From: an uncultured Paracoccaceae bacterium
GTDB lineage: Bacteria > Pseudomonadota > Alphaproteobacteria > Rhodobacterales > Rhodobacteraceae
Assembly: GCA_947503925.1 (NCBI GenBank)
Contig: CANNFQ010000013.1
Location: forward strand, 62,001 to 126,000
Direction: 5' to 3'
DNA: 64,000 bases
Under the pieces are notes generated by a model that was given only the letters and a program-made list of their open reading frames with translations, was not told the origin of the DNA and searched no databases. This document shows positions 24,833 to 33,627 of this stretch, one piece after another. A program made the translations under genes and the position numbers. Positions within the stretch are counted from its first letter, which is position 1, and every line of letters begins with the position of its first letter.

Positions 24833-27124
24833 ATGAACAAGGCGATTACGGACGGGATAGTATTTAACCCTTTACCCTTTGCGGCAGGGTTGGGCGTATG
24901 GTCAAGCGGCGACGGCACGCCGGGGTCTGACACCTATGCCGTCAGCGGGTCAGGTGTGTTTGTGGCAGCCGATCAGGATTTCGCCGGCTGCCTAGAAGTT
25001 CTGAAATCGGAAAGCGTGACCCGTGTCCGTTACATGGGGGAAACTCCGATCCTGCCGGGCTGTTATCTGCGTGTGTCAGCACGGGTAAAGGCCGTGGCGG
25101 GCCCACTGCCTGCAGTGCGTGTCTCGGGGTGGGCCGGGTTGGCCGGAGGCGCCCCGGCGGTCGGGCTGCCCGAAGCTGGTCCATCGGTGCAATTGACCAG
25201 CTACGGCCAGATCGTCGAGGTCAGCGCAATTATTGGTACGGCGGACCGTACCGGCATTGATCTAATCTGGAATAGGGCCAACTACGGGCATTTGGGGATC
25301 GAACTGACCGGCCCGGATGGCGGGCTTGTCCGGGTGGATGATATCCAAATTGAGGATGTATCTGCCGTCTTTACCCGTGATCTAGTTGCCCTTGTCGATG
25401 TACGGGATTTCGGGGCGACGGGCGACGGGGTCACGGACGATTCAGGTGCATTTGACGCTGCTGATGCCGCCGCAAATGGCCGGACCATCATGGTGCCCGC
25501 AGGAACGTATCTGCTGAATGACAGTGTGACACTAGAAAACAAGGTTCGGTTCGAAGGCACAATCGTGCAAGCGCCGGAACATCGGTTTATCCTGCGACGT
25601 GACTACAATTACGCCACCTATGTCGAAGCTTTCGAGGACGAAGAGGTTGCCTTCAAAAAGGCATTTCAGGCCCTCATAAATTTTTCTGATCACGAGTCTC
25701 TGGATCTGAACGGGCGGCGGGTGTCGCTGAACGAACCCGTTGATATGCAGGCCGCTGACCCGACGCGCACCCGTTTTGAAACCCGTCGCGTGATCCGTAA
25801 CGGGCAAATCCAACCGGTTGATGGCCCCGCATGGGATCCGACGGTTGTGACGTCGCAGGCGACCTACGCGGTATCTGAAGATAAACGACTGACCAATGTT
25901 GCGGATGCGGCCAATATCGCCATCGGATCGCTTGTCGAAGGTAACGGGGTGGGGCGCGAAATTTATGTCACGGCGGTTAATGTCAGCGCCCAGACAATTG
26001 AGCTGAGCCAGCCTCTTTATGATGCGGAAGGCACACAGAACTTCACCTTCACCCGGTTCAAATACATGTTGGATTTTTCCGGCTTTGAAAAGCTGAGCCA
26101 GTTTGTGCTTGATGATATCGAGTTCCAATGCCGGGGCGTGGCGAGCGGCATCATGATGGCGGCGGATGGTTTTACCTTTCATGTGCGGGACTGTTTCATC
26201 AACCGCCCCAAGGATCGGGGCATCACCTCGCCCGGGCGGGGATGCCAAGGGATGATGATTGACCGCTGCCAGTTCATTTCTGACGAACAGGATGTGGCTG
26301 TCCTGAACAGGGTCAGCGTCGGCTTCAACGCCAACGCAAATGATGTAAAAATCCGCGACAACCGGACCAGCAAGTTCAAGCATTTCTGCATTCTGGCGGG
26401 CACTGGCAACCTGATCACCGCCAATCACTGGTTTCACGGCGATGATGAGGTCAACGGCCCTCGCATGGGTGGCATCATTCTGACCGAATTGAACCCGAAA
26501 AGCGCGTTTACCGGCAATTACTGCGACAACAACTTCATCGAATGGACCAATGAACATTCGAGCGCACCCGCATTGGGCAATCAGTTTTCCTTTGGTGGCT
26601 TGGCGATCACGGGGAACATTTTTACGACCAATGATGTGGCCAGCTGGTTCAATTTCATCGTTATCAAACCGTATGGCCCCGGCCATTACATCAATGGGTT
26701 TTCTGTCGTCAGCAATGTGTTCCGGTCGCTGAATGGCCGGATAGATCGGGTTGATGCGGTTGATACGACATTTGCCGATCTTGATTTCAACCGGACCCGC
26801 AAACTCGAATTCACCGGCAACATTTACCACAACGTCAATGAGCCGGCACACAACCCGATGTATCTGTCACATACGCAGCTAACTGAGGCGACGACTTGGA
26901 CGATGGACACGGGCGATTACATGCCATTTGGCGGTAGGGCGAAACATGTGGAATCGGTTGTTCCCGAAGGTCAGATCACCAATGTGAGTGGGACGCGTAT
27001 CCATGACTACCCCTGGGCCGAGGGTGAGCGCGGGTCGGACCTGCGCAGCGTTCAAATCAACTGGTCGCAGCCCGTCAAAGGCGTCGTGCGCTATCAGGTA
27101 CGGATGGACGATTCAGAGGATTGA
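24833..27124 (+). CDS. Large beta-helix protein with pectate-lyase-3 type domain
   Basis: From ATG 24833 (AAGGTG site upstream) the product has 763 residues. The first ~190 residues look like a carbohydrate-binding jelly-roll (YLRVSARVKAVAGPLPAVRV). From residue ~195, VDVRDFGATGDGVTDDSGAF followed by GRTIMVPAGTYLL is the signature opening of the Pectate_lyase_3/GH55-like right-handed beta-helix. The rest is rich in Asn/Asp turns (FTGNYCDNNFIEW; SVVSNVFRSLNGRID; LEFTGNIYHNVNE) as in such solenoids. No N-terminal signal peptide or membrane segment is visible, so export by a type I system or intracellular/phage-like use must be considered. It is monocistronic. The substrate is unknown. Confidence 0.8.
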   Translation: MNKAITDGIVFNPLPFAAGLGVWSSGDGTPGSDTYAVSGSGVFVAADQDFAGCLEVLKSESVTRVRYMGETPILPGCYLRVSARVKAVAGPLPAVRVSGWAGLAGGAPAVGLPEAGPSVQLTSYGQIVEVSAIIGTADRTGIDLIWNRANYGHLGIELTGPDGGLVRVDDIQIEDVSAVFTRDLVALVDVRDFGATGDGVTDDSGAFDAADAAANGRTIMVPAGTYLLNDSVTLENKVRFEGTIVQAPEHRFILRRDYNYATYVEAFEDEEVAFKKAFQALINFSDHESLDLNGRRVSLNEPVDMQAADPTRTRFETRRVIRNGQIQPVDGPAWDPTVVTSQATYAVSEDKRLTNVADAANIAIGSLVEGNGVGREIYVTAVNVSAQTIELSQPLYDAEGTQNFTFTRFKYMLDFSGFEKLSQFVLDDIEFQCRGVASGIMMAADGFTFHVRDCFINRPKDRGITSPGRGCQGMMIDRCQFISDEQDVAVLNRVSVGFNANANDVKIRDNRTSKFKHFCILAGTGNLITANHWFHGDDEVNGPRMGGIILTELNPKSAFTGNYCDNNFIEWTNEHSSAPALGNQFSFGGLAITGNIFTTNDVASWFNFIVIKPYGPGHYINGFSVVSNVFRSLNGRIDRVDAVDTTFADLDFNRTRKLEFTGNIYHNVNEPAHNPMYLSHTQLTEATTWTMDTGDYMPFGGRAKHVESVVPEGQITNVSGTRIHDYPWAEGERGSDLRSVQINWSQPVKGVVRYQVRMDDSED

Positions 27125-27128
27125 TCCA

Positions 27129-27147
27129 TTAGGTCGAAACGCTTTCG
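27129..27147. repeat. Short match to the end of repeat A
   Basis: TTAGGTCGAAACGCTT is the exact inverse of the first bases of repeat A copy 1 (8714-8729). It lies just after the beta-helix gene's stop. Only the terminal segment is present, so it may be a degenerate copy or coincidence. Confidence 0.4.
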
Positions 27148-27157
27148 TCCCTGCAAT

Positions 27158-27184
27158 TGGGCGCCTTCGGGCGCCCATTTTTGT
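27158..27184 (+). terminator. Rho-independent terminator after the beta-helix gene
   Basis: An 8-bp perfect stem TGGGCGCC/GGCGCCCA closes a TTCG tetraloop and is followed by TTTTTG. It starts 34 bases after the stop. Confidence 0.92.
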
Positions 27185-27268
27185 TCGTTCAGGAACGAGT
27201 GGTCATTCGGCGCAGATTATGCTGGGAAGGGGCAAACACACTGCATTCTAAAACAGCAAGGATCAGCC

Positions 27269-27724
27269 ATGGCTAAACCAGTTAAGATTTCACATGATTA
27301 TGACGCCCCACCCGCTGCGGTCTGGCATGTCGCTACTGATTTTGCCTGTTTTGCCGAGGCTATGAAGGGCGTTGCAACATTCGAAGGTATGCCTGCCGAA
27401 GGCAGTTTGAAGGCGGGGGATGTGTTTGACGTGAAGGTGCGCCTATTTGGTTGGATGCCCCCGATGGATTACCACATGGAATTGGTAGAGTGGCGCGCGG
27501 CAGACCATATGTTCCGAAGCGTGGAAAGTGGCGGTTCCATTCGGAGGTGGGAGCACGTTTTGACCGTCACACCGCTGGCGGGTGGGGCGCGACTAACGGA
27601 TCAGATTACCATTGATGCGGGGTTCGCAACGCCATTGATGCGCCTATGGGCGCGCTATGTTTACACCCGTCGCCATGCGCCACGGCAACGGATGTTGGGG
27701 GCGTTGCGGGGTGATCGGGCATAG
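27269..27724 (+). CDS. SRPBCC (START-like) family protein
   Basis: The 151-residue product starts MAKPVKISHDYDAPPAAVWH, the classic first strand of the SRPBCC/polyketide-cyclase fold with its AAVW helix start. Later strands (GDVFDVKVRLFGWMPPMDYH, ADHMFRSVESGG, WEHVLTVTPLAGGARLTDQ) follow the family pattern. It is cytosolic and probably binds a hydrophobic ligand; no catalytic residues can be assigned. It has no operon partners; the next gene starts 100 bases downstream. Confidence 0.8.
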   Translation: MAKPVKISHDYDAPPAAVWHVATDFACFAEAMKGVATFEGMPAEGSLKAGDVFDVKVRLFGWMPPMDYHMELVEWRAADHMFRSVESGGSIRRWEHVLTVTPLAGGARLTDQITIDAGFATPLMRLWARYVYTRRHAPRQRMLGALRGDRA

Positions 27725-27825
27725 TGCGTTTCGGTGTATTGCTGCGATGCAGAAAAATGCTGCAACCGCAAAGAAAATGCGCTATGGTGGTGTGGAGAAA
27801 TTTTCCGTAACCTGAGGGAGGTCAA

Positions 27826-28473
27826 ATGACTCCAGCTTTCACACTCACCGTATCTGCTGAAATGATGCGTGCAAGCAGCGCCATTATGGGTCAGCAATTG
27901 CGCCTGACGCAGGCTTTCTTTGATCAGGGGGTTGCAGCGCAAAAGGCAATGATTGCCCCTTTCTTGTCTGCCGCACCCGCCAAAACACCTGTGCAGAAAA
28001 AGCCGACCACGGCCAAGAAAACCGTTCAGAAACGCGCTAAAACGCTGAAGTCGGTTGCCGCCGCGCCCGTGCCCACACCTGTCGTCGTAAAACCTGTGAC
28101 CGTGATGCCCGTCGCGAAGAAGGCGGCACCGAAACCCGCCGCCCCTGCAAAACCAGAGGCCGCTCTGGCCCCCGTTAAGCCGGCGACACCAAAGGCAAAG
28201 GCACCAGCAGCCAAACTAGACGCGGCGCCCGAAAAGGCGGTTGCGCCTGCTCCAACACCAAAAGTGACACCAGCGCCAGCGCCGCAAGCGGTGTTCAAGA
28301 CTGCCGCCGCGAAATCTGCACCAAAGCCCGCAGCGCGGAAAGCTGAGCCGAAGGCAGCCACACCAAAGCCAGCGCCAAGGGTCGCGTCGAAACCTGCCCC
28401 CAAGGCTGCAGCGCCAAAAGCCCAAGCCAAGCCCGCAGAAAAAGCCAAGAAACCGACCACGTCGAAGCGCTAG
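27826..28473 (+). CDS. Ala/Pro/Lys-rich protein with short phasin-like head and histone-H1-like tail
   Basis: The ribosome site GGGAGG lies 7 bases before the ATG. The first ~45 residues form an amphipathic helix (MRASSAIMGQQLRLTQAFFD) reminiscent of phasins. From residue ~50 to 215 the protein is made almost only of Ala, Pro and Lys (many KPA, APK, KAA units), as in histone-H1-like bacterial proteins. It could bind DNA or granules through its basic tail. The low-complexity tail makes any orthology call unsafe, but the clean start and ribosome site argue for a real gene. Confidence 0.75.
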   Translation: MTPAFTLTVSAEMMRASSAIMGQQLRLTQAFFDQGVAAQKAMIAPFLSAAPAKTPVQKKPTTAKKTVQKRAKTLKSVAAAPVPTPVVVKPVTVMPVAKKAAPKPAAPAKPEAALAPVKPATPKAKAPAAKLDAAPEKAVAPAPTPKVTPAPAPQAVFKTAAAKSAPKPAARKAEPKAATPKPAPRVASKPAPKAAAPKAQAKPAEKAKKPTTSKR

Positions 28474-28664
28474 GGTCAGGCGGCACGCCTTCAGATAGCG
28501 CCCCACGAAGGTTATCTGCCGAAAACGACGGATGCCCGCTTTGTCGGGTATCCGACCATTGCATCCCGTGCATGGTGGGATTGCAAAGAGCGATGTTGTT
28601 GCTGAAATGGGCGCATCATATGTCTGTCACAGGGAGGAGTGATAATCATATTATGAGGTGCATC

Positions 28665-28889
28665 ATGGCAACCCGCGCAACCAACACACTGATTTCCGAC
28701 CGCGAAATGCTGGTCGAACTCGCAATCCTTCCCTTTCGCAAGATCGGCGAATGGCTGACCAGCTTGGCCGAGTCCAATTCCCGTACTGCTGCCTTGCAAG
28801 CCATTGCAGACCTGTCCGAGGAAGAATTGGCCGCCAAGGGCACGACCCGTGCCGAACTGATCAGCCAGACATTCCGCCACGACGGATAA
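28665..28889 (+). CDS. Small DUF1127-like protein
   Basis: ATG 28665 follows GAGGTG; the product has 74 residues. It reads MATRATNTLISDREMLVELA and ends LSEEELAAKGTTRAELISQT, where the L-x(3)-ELAxxGxTRxxL motif is that of DUF1127-type proteins, though the arginine-rich N-terminal half is less typical. DUF1127 proteins of Rhodobacter act with RNA and stress responses. It is monocistronic. A second, more typical member is at 59996-60211. Confidence 0.7.
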   Translation: MATRATNTLISDREMLVELAILPFRKIGEWLTSLAESNSRTAALQAIADLSEEELAAKGTTRAELISQTFRHDG

Positions 28890-28958
28890 ACGGGCATTGA
28901 TATTGGCACCGGGCAATTTGCAGGTGATACTGCATGCTATGTGTATTGAACCCAAGTC

Positions 28959-29363
28959 ATGATCGTTGCTGGCGCCCTTTCGGTCGTTCTTATCGCGGTA
29001 GCGGGGCTGCATGCCCTTTGGGGGTCTGGCGTCTGGTTGCCGATCCGAGATGAGGAGGCGCTGGCGCGTGCCTTTGTGGGTGCCCGTGGCGTCACGCGTA
29101 TGCCTGGGCCAATCCCATGCTTTCTGGTGGCGCTGGCATTATTGATCCTGGCTATCAGCCCATGGTTGCCGGTCAGCGTGCTTCGCGATGTGATCATGTG
29201 GGGTGCCGTTATCATATTCATCGGTCGTGGCTTTTTGTCTTACCTACCGTTTTGGCGAAGGATGACGCCTGAACAGCCCTTCGCCCGTAACGACCAACGC
29301 TATTTTGGCCCACTTTGTATTGCGGTCGGGCTGGGCTTTTTTGTTCTGGCTTTGGGGCGCTAG
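28959..29363 (+). CDS. DUF3995 membrane protein
   Basis: The 134-residue product has four hydrophobic helices: one at the N terminus (VAGALSVVLIAVAGLHALWG), FLVALALLILAISPWLP, a VIMWGAVIIFIGRGF stretch and YFGPLCIAVGLGFFVLAL. The HALWGSG...F...Y..PF pattern is that of the DUF3995 family of unknown function. It converges with an outer-membrane-type gene; their stop codons interlock as CTAG at 29360-29363. Confidence 0.78.
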   Translation: MIVAGALSVVLIAVAGLHALWGSGVWLPIRDEEALARAFVGARGVTRMPGPIPCFLVALALLILAISPWLPVSVLRDVIMWGAVIIFIGRGFLSYLPFWRRMTPEQPFARNDQRYFGPLCIAVGLGFFVLALGR

Positions 29364-30025
29364 AAGATCTGCCAGACGCCCAGCCGGATGCTGCGTTCGG
29401 CGTTTCCCTTCAACGGCCCAGTGCCGCTAAGGCTGATTCTGAGCGTATCGTTGATCCCATATACAATCGCAGGGCTGAGTTTCACGAATAGATCATCTTC
29501 CATCGTCTCACCCGATTGCAATTGTAACATGGTTGTCCACGTATCGTTCAAGTTACGCCCCCATGTGAAATCGGCCTTCGGGCGGTAAAGCTGGTCGTTA
29601 CGGTTATATGTGGCACTGAGGTCCAAGGCGAGCCAGCCGCTATCCAATCCGCGCCCCCAAGACAGACTGCCGCGTTGCAGGTAATCGAACTCAAGTTCGA
29701 AATCAGTGCGCGCACCAATGGCGAAACTGGCCGCAAAGCGATCTGGTCCGGTGACGTCGCCAAGCGGAAACTGCGCAAAGATCATACCTGTATGAACGCT
29801 GTTACGCGCTGTGCTGAAATAGTCGAGGCCGAGGGTTATCCGGTCCGTAAGTCCGTATTCCGCATAGAATGTCGGATCATAGTAAAGCCCGTCATCACCG
29901 GCATCAGAAATCCAGAGATTGGTCGCGGCGGCCAGGAAAACCTGCCCTTTTTCGCGCGCCCACGCGCCGGCATGGGCTGCGGTTGCAGTCGTCACCATGA
30001 TCCAAACCAAAAGAAGAACCCGCAT
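29360..30025 (-). CDS. Predicted outer-membrane beta-barrel protein
   Basis: The 221-residue product starts with a signal peptide (MRVLLLVWIMVTTATAAHA) and then consists of alternating hydrophobic/polar strands with aromatic ends (VFLAAATNLWIS, RITLGLDYF, DRFAASFAIGARTDFELEFD, GWLALDLSATYN, TWTTMLQLQSGE, TLRISLSGTGPL), and ends with a terminal Phe (GVWQIF), the signature for outer-membrane insertion. The family is not recognised; it probably forms a small barrel. It lies alone between convergent DUF3995 and the YdcF-like gene. Confidence 0.75.
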   Translation of the reverse strand: MRVLLLVWIMVTTATAAHAGAWAREKGQVFLAAATNLWISDAGDDGLYYDPTFYAEYGLTDRITLGLDYFSTARNSVHTGMIFAQFPLGDVTGPDRFAASFAIGARTDFELEFDYLQRGSLSWGRGLDSGWLALDLSATYNRNDQLYRPKADFTWGRNLNDTWTTMLQLQSGETMEDDLFVKLSPAIVYGINDTLRISLSGTGPLKGNAERSIRLGVWQIF

Positions 30026-30088
30026 TGCCGCACCATTTAAGCCTCGTGCACGGTGCCCGGACTATGGTTAATGACGGGTTAAGATTTG

Positions 30089-30574
30089 TTAATCATCGCG
30101 TGGAACGCGCAGCAGTTTCAGCGCATAGGCCGGGCGTGCCACGATTTCGCGCAGATGTTGCCGTAGCGGCATTTGTGGCATTTGCGGGGCGTCGATTTCG
30201 GCTGACAGCCGCAGATGCCGCGCCACCATCAGCGCGCGGGCACCGTGATACCGGTCGGTGACGATGATCACCCTGTGGCCCGTCAACAGGCGTTTGGCGT
30301 TGCGGATATTTTCCAATGTCGTGGTTGATTTATCTTCGCAGACGATCGCAGCGGTTGGAACGTTTTCGGCTTCCAGAATGCGCCGCATGGCGGCTGCCTC
30401 GGTCGGGGGATGCGCGCCCAGCCCGCCGCAAGGGATGACCAAGGGTGCGCGCCCAGCCCGCCACAGTCGCGCCGCATGCAAGGTGCGCCGTTTCAAGGTG
30501 GGAGAGGGCCCATTGGGCCAAACGGCGGCCCCAAGTATAAGAATTGCGTCCATGCCGTGATCTACGATGTTCAT
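30089..30574 (-). CDS. YdcF/DUF218 family protein
   Basis: The core (AILILGAAVWPNGPSPTLKR, residues ~10-30; PLVIPCGGLGAHPPTEAAAM; TTTLENIRNAKRLL; VIIVTDRYHGARA) matches the DUF218/YdcF Rossmann-like fold, proposed to act in cell envelope metabolism. From ATG 30574 it has about 161 residues; a longer in-frame start at 30679 adds 35 residues of unclear nature, and no start has a convincing ribosome site. It lies divergent from acs. Confidence 0.78.
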   Translation of the reverse strand: MNIVDHGMDAILILGAAVWPNGPSPTLKRRTLHAARLWRAGRAPLVIPCGGLGAHPPTEAAAMRRILEAENVPTAAIVCEDKSTTTLENIRNAKRLLTGHRVIIVTDRYHGARALMVARHLRLSAEIDAPQMPQMPLRQHLREIVARPAYALKLLRVPRDD

Positions 30575-30761
30575 TGCGCGGTTGGAAACCGTTTTGTAGA
30601 ACCACGGGAGAACAATCGGCCGCAAGATGGGCTGGTTGAAAAATCGTTGTGTCAGACCATTGGCACACTTGGATTTCATCGCAATCTGCTGATGATGCGC
30701 ATTTAAGCCCGCGATGGTTCATGCCACGTCGGTCAAGACTGAATAATGAGGGGGAGACGCC

Positions 30762-32720
30762 ATGACAGATCAACCAGCCGGAACCTATCCACCATCGGCA
30801 GACATGGCCGCCAGAGCCCATGCGGACAAGGCGACATATGACGCGATGTATCAGGCGTCGATTTCCGATCCTGAGGCCTTTTGGGCCGAACATGGCAAAC
30901 GTGTTGACTGGATCAAGTCGTTTACCAAGGTAAAGAATACCAGCTTTGCTCCCGGTAAGATTGACATCAAATGGTTCGAGGATGGCACACTGAATGTCAG
31001 CGCCAATTGCATCGACCGGCATCTAAAAGATCGTGGCGATAAGACCGCGATCATTTGGGAGCCCGACAGCCCTGATGATGACGCGTTGCATATCACTTAT
31101 GAGATGCTGCACGAAAAGACCTGCCTGATGGCCAATAGCCTGAAGGAAATGGGTGTCAAAAAGGGTGATCGCGTCGTCCTATACATGCCGATGATCCCGG
31201 AGGCCGCTTATGCCATGCTAGCTTGCGCCCGGATTGGCGCTATTCATTCCATTGTTTTTGCTGGATTTTCTGCGGATGCGCTTGCCGCCCGTATCAGCGG
31301 CAGCCAGGCGAAAGTGGTGATCACCGCCGACGGTGCGCCGCGTGGCGGCCGGGTGACGAACCTCAAAGACAGCGTCAATCAGGCGCTGATCAATGTCATG
31401 CACGACGTTAAATGCCTTTGCGTGCGTCGCACCGGCCAGCAGATTGCCTGGCGTCCCGAGGGCGATTACTGGCTGCATGAGATGGAAAAGAAGGTCAGCG
31501 CAGATTGCCCGCCGGAGGAGATGGGTGCGGAGGATCCGCTGTTTATCCTTTACACCTCAGGCTCCACCGGGATGCCCAAGGGCGTGGTGCATACGACGGG
31601 CGGTTACATCGTCTATGCCTCGATGACCCATCAATACACGTTTGATTATCACGATGGCGATGTTTTCTGGTGTACGGCGGATGTCGGTTGGGTCACCGGG
31701 CATTCATACATTGTTTACGGGCCGCTTGCGAACGGGGCCACGACTCTGATGTTTGAAGGTGTGCCGACCTATCCGGATGCGGGCCGGTTCTGGCAGGTTT
31801 GCGAAAAGCACAAGGTGAACCAGTTCTATACCGCCCCAACGGCCATTCGCGCCCTGATGGGTCAAGGCAATGATTTTGTTGAGAAATATGACCTTTCCGA
31901 TCTGAAAGTGCTGGGCACGGTGGGTGAGCCGATCAACCCTGAGGCCTGGAACTGGTATCACAACATCGTCGGCAAGGGGAACGTGCCGATTGTGGATACC
32001 TGGTGGCAGACCGAAACCGGTGGCCATCTGTTGACCCCGCTGCCCGGAGCGACGGCCACAAAGCCGGGTTCGGCGACCCTGCCGTTTTTTGGCATTCAGC
32101 CTGTCATTCTGGAGCCAACATCTGGCGAAGAGATTAACGACACGGCCGCAGAGGGTGTGTTGTGTATCAAGGATAGCTGGCCGTCGCAGATGCGCACCGT
32201 CTGGGGCGATCATGAGCGGTTCGAAAAGACCTATTTCGCCGATTACAAGAACTACTATTTTACCGGCGATGGCTGCCGCCGCGACGCGGACGGCTATTAC
32301 TGGATCACGGGGCGCGTCGACGATGTGATCAACGTGTCCGGCCACCGGATGGGCACGGCGGAGGTGGAAAGCGCGCTGGTCGCCCATGAGAAGGTGGCAG
32401 AGGCCGCTGTGGTGGGTTTCCCCCATGATATCAAGGGGCAGGGCATCTATGCCTATGTCACGTTGATGACCGGTCAGGAGCCATCGGAAGAGCTGCGCAA
32501 GGAATTGGAAAAATGGGTCCGCGCCGAGATTGGCCCGATTGCCAAGCCTGACCTGATCCAATGGGCACCTGGCCTGCCCAAAACCCGGTCCGGCAAGATC
32601 ATGCGCCGCATTCTGCGCAAGATCGCCGAGGATGATTTTGGCGCTCTGGGTGATACATCGACCCTTGCTGACCCGTCGGTTGTTGATGAGCTGATTGAGA
32701 ACCGAATGAACCGGGGCTAA
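30762..32720 (+). CDS. acs: Acetyl-CoA synthetase
   Basis: The 652-residue product is the size of AMP-forming Acs. Motifs include [19 protein letters not shown] (phosphate-binding loop, ~residues 265-283), [14 protein letters not shown] (~388-401), TWWQTETGG (~411-419), [20 protein letters not shown] (~520-539) and the catalytic lysine in TRSGKIMRR near residue 610. It activates acetate to acetyl-CoA in the cytosol, for growth on acetate or acetate scavenging. A GGGGGAG ribosome site lies upstream. It is monocistronic, ending in repeat B and a strong terminator. Confidence 0.96.
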   Translation: MTDQPAGTYPPSADMAARAHADKATYDAMYQASISDPEAFWAEHGKRVDWIKSFTKVKNTSFAPGKIDIKWFEDGTLNVSANCIDRHLKDRGDKTAIIWEPDSPDDDALHITYEMLHEKTCLMANSLKEMGVKKGDRVVLYMPMIPEAAYAMLACARIGAIHSIVFAGFSADALAARISGSQAKVVITADGAPRGGRVTNLKDSVNQALINVMHDVKCLCVRRTGQQIAWRPEGDYWLHEMEKKVSADCPPEEMGAEDPLFILYTSGSTGMPKGVVHTTGGYIVYASMTHQYTFDYHDGDVFWCTADVGWVTGHSYIVYGPLANGATTLMFEGVPTYPDAGRFWQVCEKHKVNQFYTAPTAIRALMGQGNDFVEKYDLSDLKVLGTVGEPINPEAWNWYHNIVGKGNVPIVDTWWQTETGGHLLTPLPGATATKPGSATLPFFGIQPVILEPTSGEEINDTAAEGVLCIKDSWPSQMRTVWGDHERFEKTYFADYKNYYFTGDGCRRDADGYYWITGRVDDVINVSGHRMGTAEVESALVAHEKVAEAAVVGFPHDIKGQGIYAYVTLMTGQEPSEELRKELEKWVRAEIGPIAKPDLIQWAPGLPKTRSGKIMRRILRKIAEDDFGALGDTSTLADPSVVDELIENRMNRG

Positions 32721-32821
32721 GGCGTCATGCGAAAAATCTGAATCCCCTAACGCTGCCCGAAATCGGAGATTTCAACGCGTAAGGGGATAAGCGACGTTTC
32801 TGGTATTTCGTCAAACGCCAT
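32720..32821. repeat. Intergenic repeat B, copy 2
   Basis: The right part (32774-32821, AACGCGTAAGGGGATAAGCG to TCAAACGCCAT) matches repeat B copy 1 at 15579-15626 in most positions by eye. This copy is longer: it carries an extra internal hairpin GAAATC/GATTTC (32758-32772) and near-inverse arms ATCCCCTAACGC and GCGTAAGGGGAT around it. It starts right after the acs stop, and the acs terminator follows it. Confidence 0.6.
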
Positions 32822-32846
32822 ACGCAACGGTCGGTGCTATGGATTG

Positions 32847-32877
32847 GGCCGCGCAACAGTGTTGCGCGGCCTTTTTT
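32847..32877 (+). terminator. Rho-independent terminator after acs
   Basis: A perfect 11-bp stem (32847-32857 GGCCGCGCAAC with 32861-32871) with a 3-base loop is followed by TTTTTTG. It lies 126 bases after the acs stop, beyond repeat B. Confidence 0.93.
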
Positions 32878-33082
32878 GCGAATCATCCTTTAATATTGGG
32901 GTTTGGGCCAAAACTGCCGGTCGGCAAAGCGTCGGCGATAGGTCGGCAAAACGTCGGACCCCCGATGCCGGAATTGCGGGTTTAAGGCAGGGTGCGGTGG
33001 ATGTATGAAGGCAGTGTTAAGGTTTGAGATGTGCAGGCATGTTTCGACGCCATCTGTCAGCAGTAACCGGGAAAATCGCATC

Positions 33083-33589
33083 ATGCTGGAACTGATCGTT
33101 GTCTTCTTCATCTATGTCATTGGTGTTCCGCATTCTTCCGGAACGGATGCAGCAGCGGTGCCTGAAGCAGAGATTGAGCCGGATCTGCCTGCCGCAGAGA
33201 CCCGCATGCCGGAAGCGCAGGACCCAACCGGCAAGTTTTTGAACGCCACCGAGGTTCGCCCCATCCTTGATGCGACAAAGGCAAGCTGGGTGGCGGTGCG
33301 TCTGTATGAGGGGCAGGACCTGCTTTACTTCACCAACCTGCTGTCATGGCGCTGTGGCTTGTGGGAAATCCGCTATGGCATCAATGGCGCGCCGGCGGAT
33401 CAGGTGCTGGAGATGGAGCCCTGTCATTTGGAAACGGCCCAACCCGGCGCCGTGACCGATCCCATTGGTTTCCCGATTTATCTGACATTTGCGCCGGACA
33501 GCGTGCAAAGCGTGACGGTCGAGATTGACTATGATGATGGCACGACGGATACTGCCATGTTTGAACGCGGCGGCATTCTGATCCCCTGA
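33083..33589 (+). CDS. Membrane-anchored or exported protein of unknown function
   Basis: From ATG 33083 the product has 168 residues: a hydrophobic N-terminal segment (LELIVVFFIYVIGVPH), a Pro/Glu-rich linker (~20-50) and a compact domain (~55-168) with LDATKASWVAVRLYEG, a pair of cysteines (WRCGLWEIRYG; EPCHLET) and VTVEIDYDDGT. The two cysteines could pair in the periplasm. I do not recognise the family. The start is uncertain, as ATG 33005 is also in frame and neither has a strong ribosome site. Upstream (32881-33082) I see only short GTCGGCAAA repeats. Confidence 0.65.
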   Translation: MLELIVVFFIYVIGVPHSSGTDAAAVPEAEIEPDLPAAETRMPEAQDPTGKFLNATEVRPILDATKASWVAVRLYEGQDLLYFTNLLSWRCGLWEIRYGINGAPADQVLEMEPCHLETAQPGAVTDPIGFPIYLTFAPDSVQSVTVEIDYDDGTTDTAMFERGGILIP

Positions 33590-33596
33590 CGGGGAG

Positions 33597-33617
33597 GTCC
33601 CGGGTCAGGCCCGGGAC
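33597..33617. repeat. GC-rich hairpin between convergent genes
   Basis: GTCCCGGG (33597-33604) and CCCGGGAC (33610-33617) form an 8-bp stem with a 5-base loop. It lies between two convergent genes and has no T-run, so it is either a weak bidirectional terminator or a palindromic intergenic repeat of the kind common in alphaproteobacterial genomes. Confidence 0.6.
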
Positions 33618-33627
33618 GGGTTTGCGA

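Noticed and set aside
25532..26851. 439-codon minus-strand frame inside the beta-helix gene
   Set aside because: Antisense shadow. The plus strand has the clear Pectate_lyase_3 signature, ribosome site and terminator.
28026..28460. 144-codon Gly/Ala-rich minus-strand frame
   Set aside because: It is the mirror of the Ala/Pro/Lys repeat coding sequence on the plus strand.
31704..32561. 285-codon minus-strand frame inside acs
   Set aside because: Antisense shadow; acs motifs are complete on the other strand.
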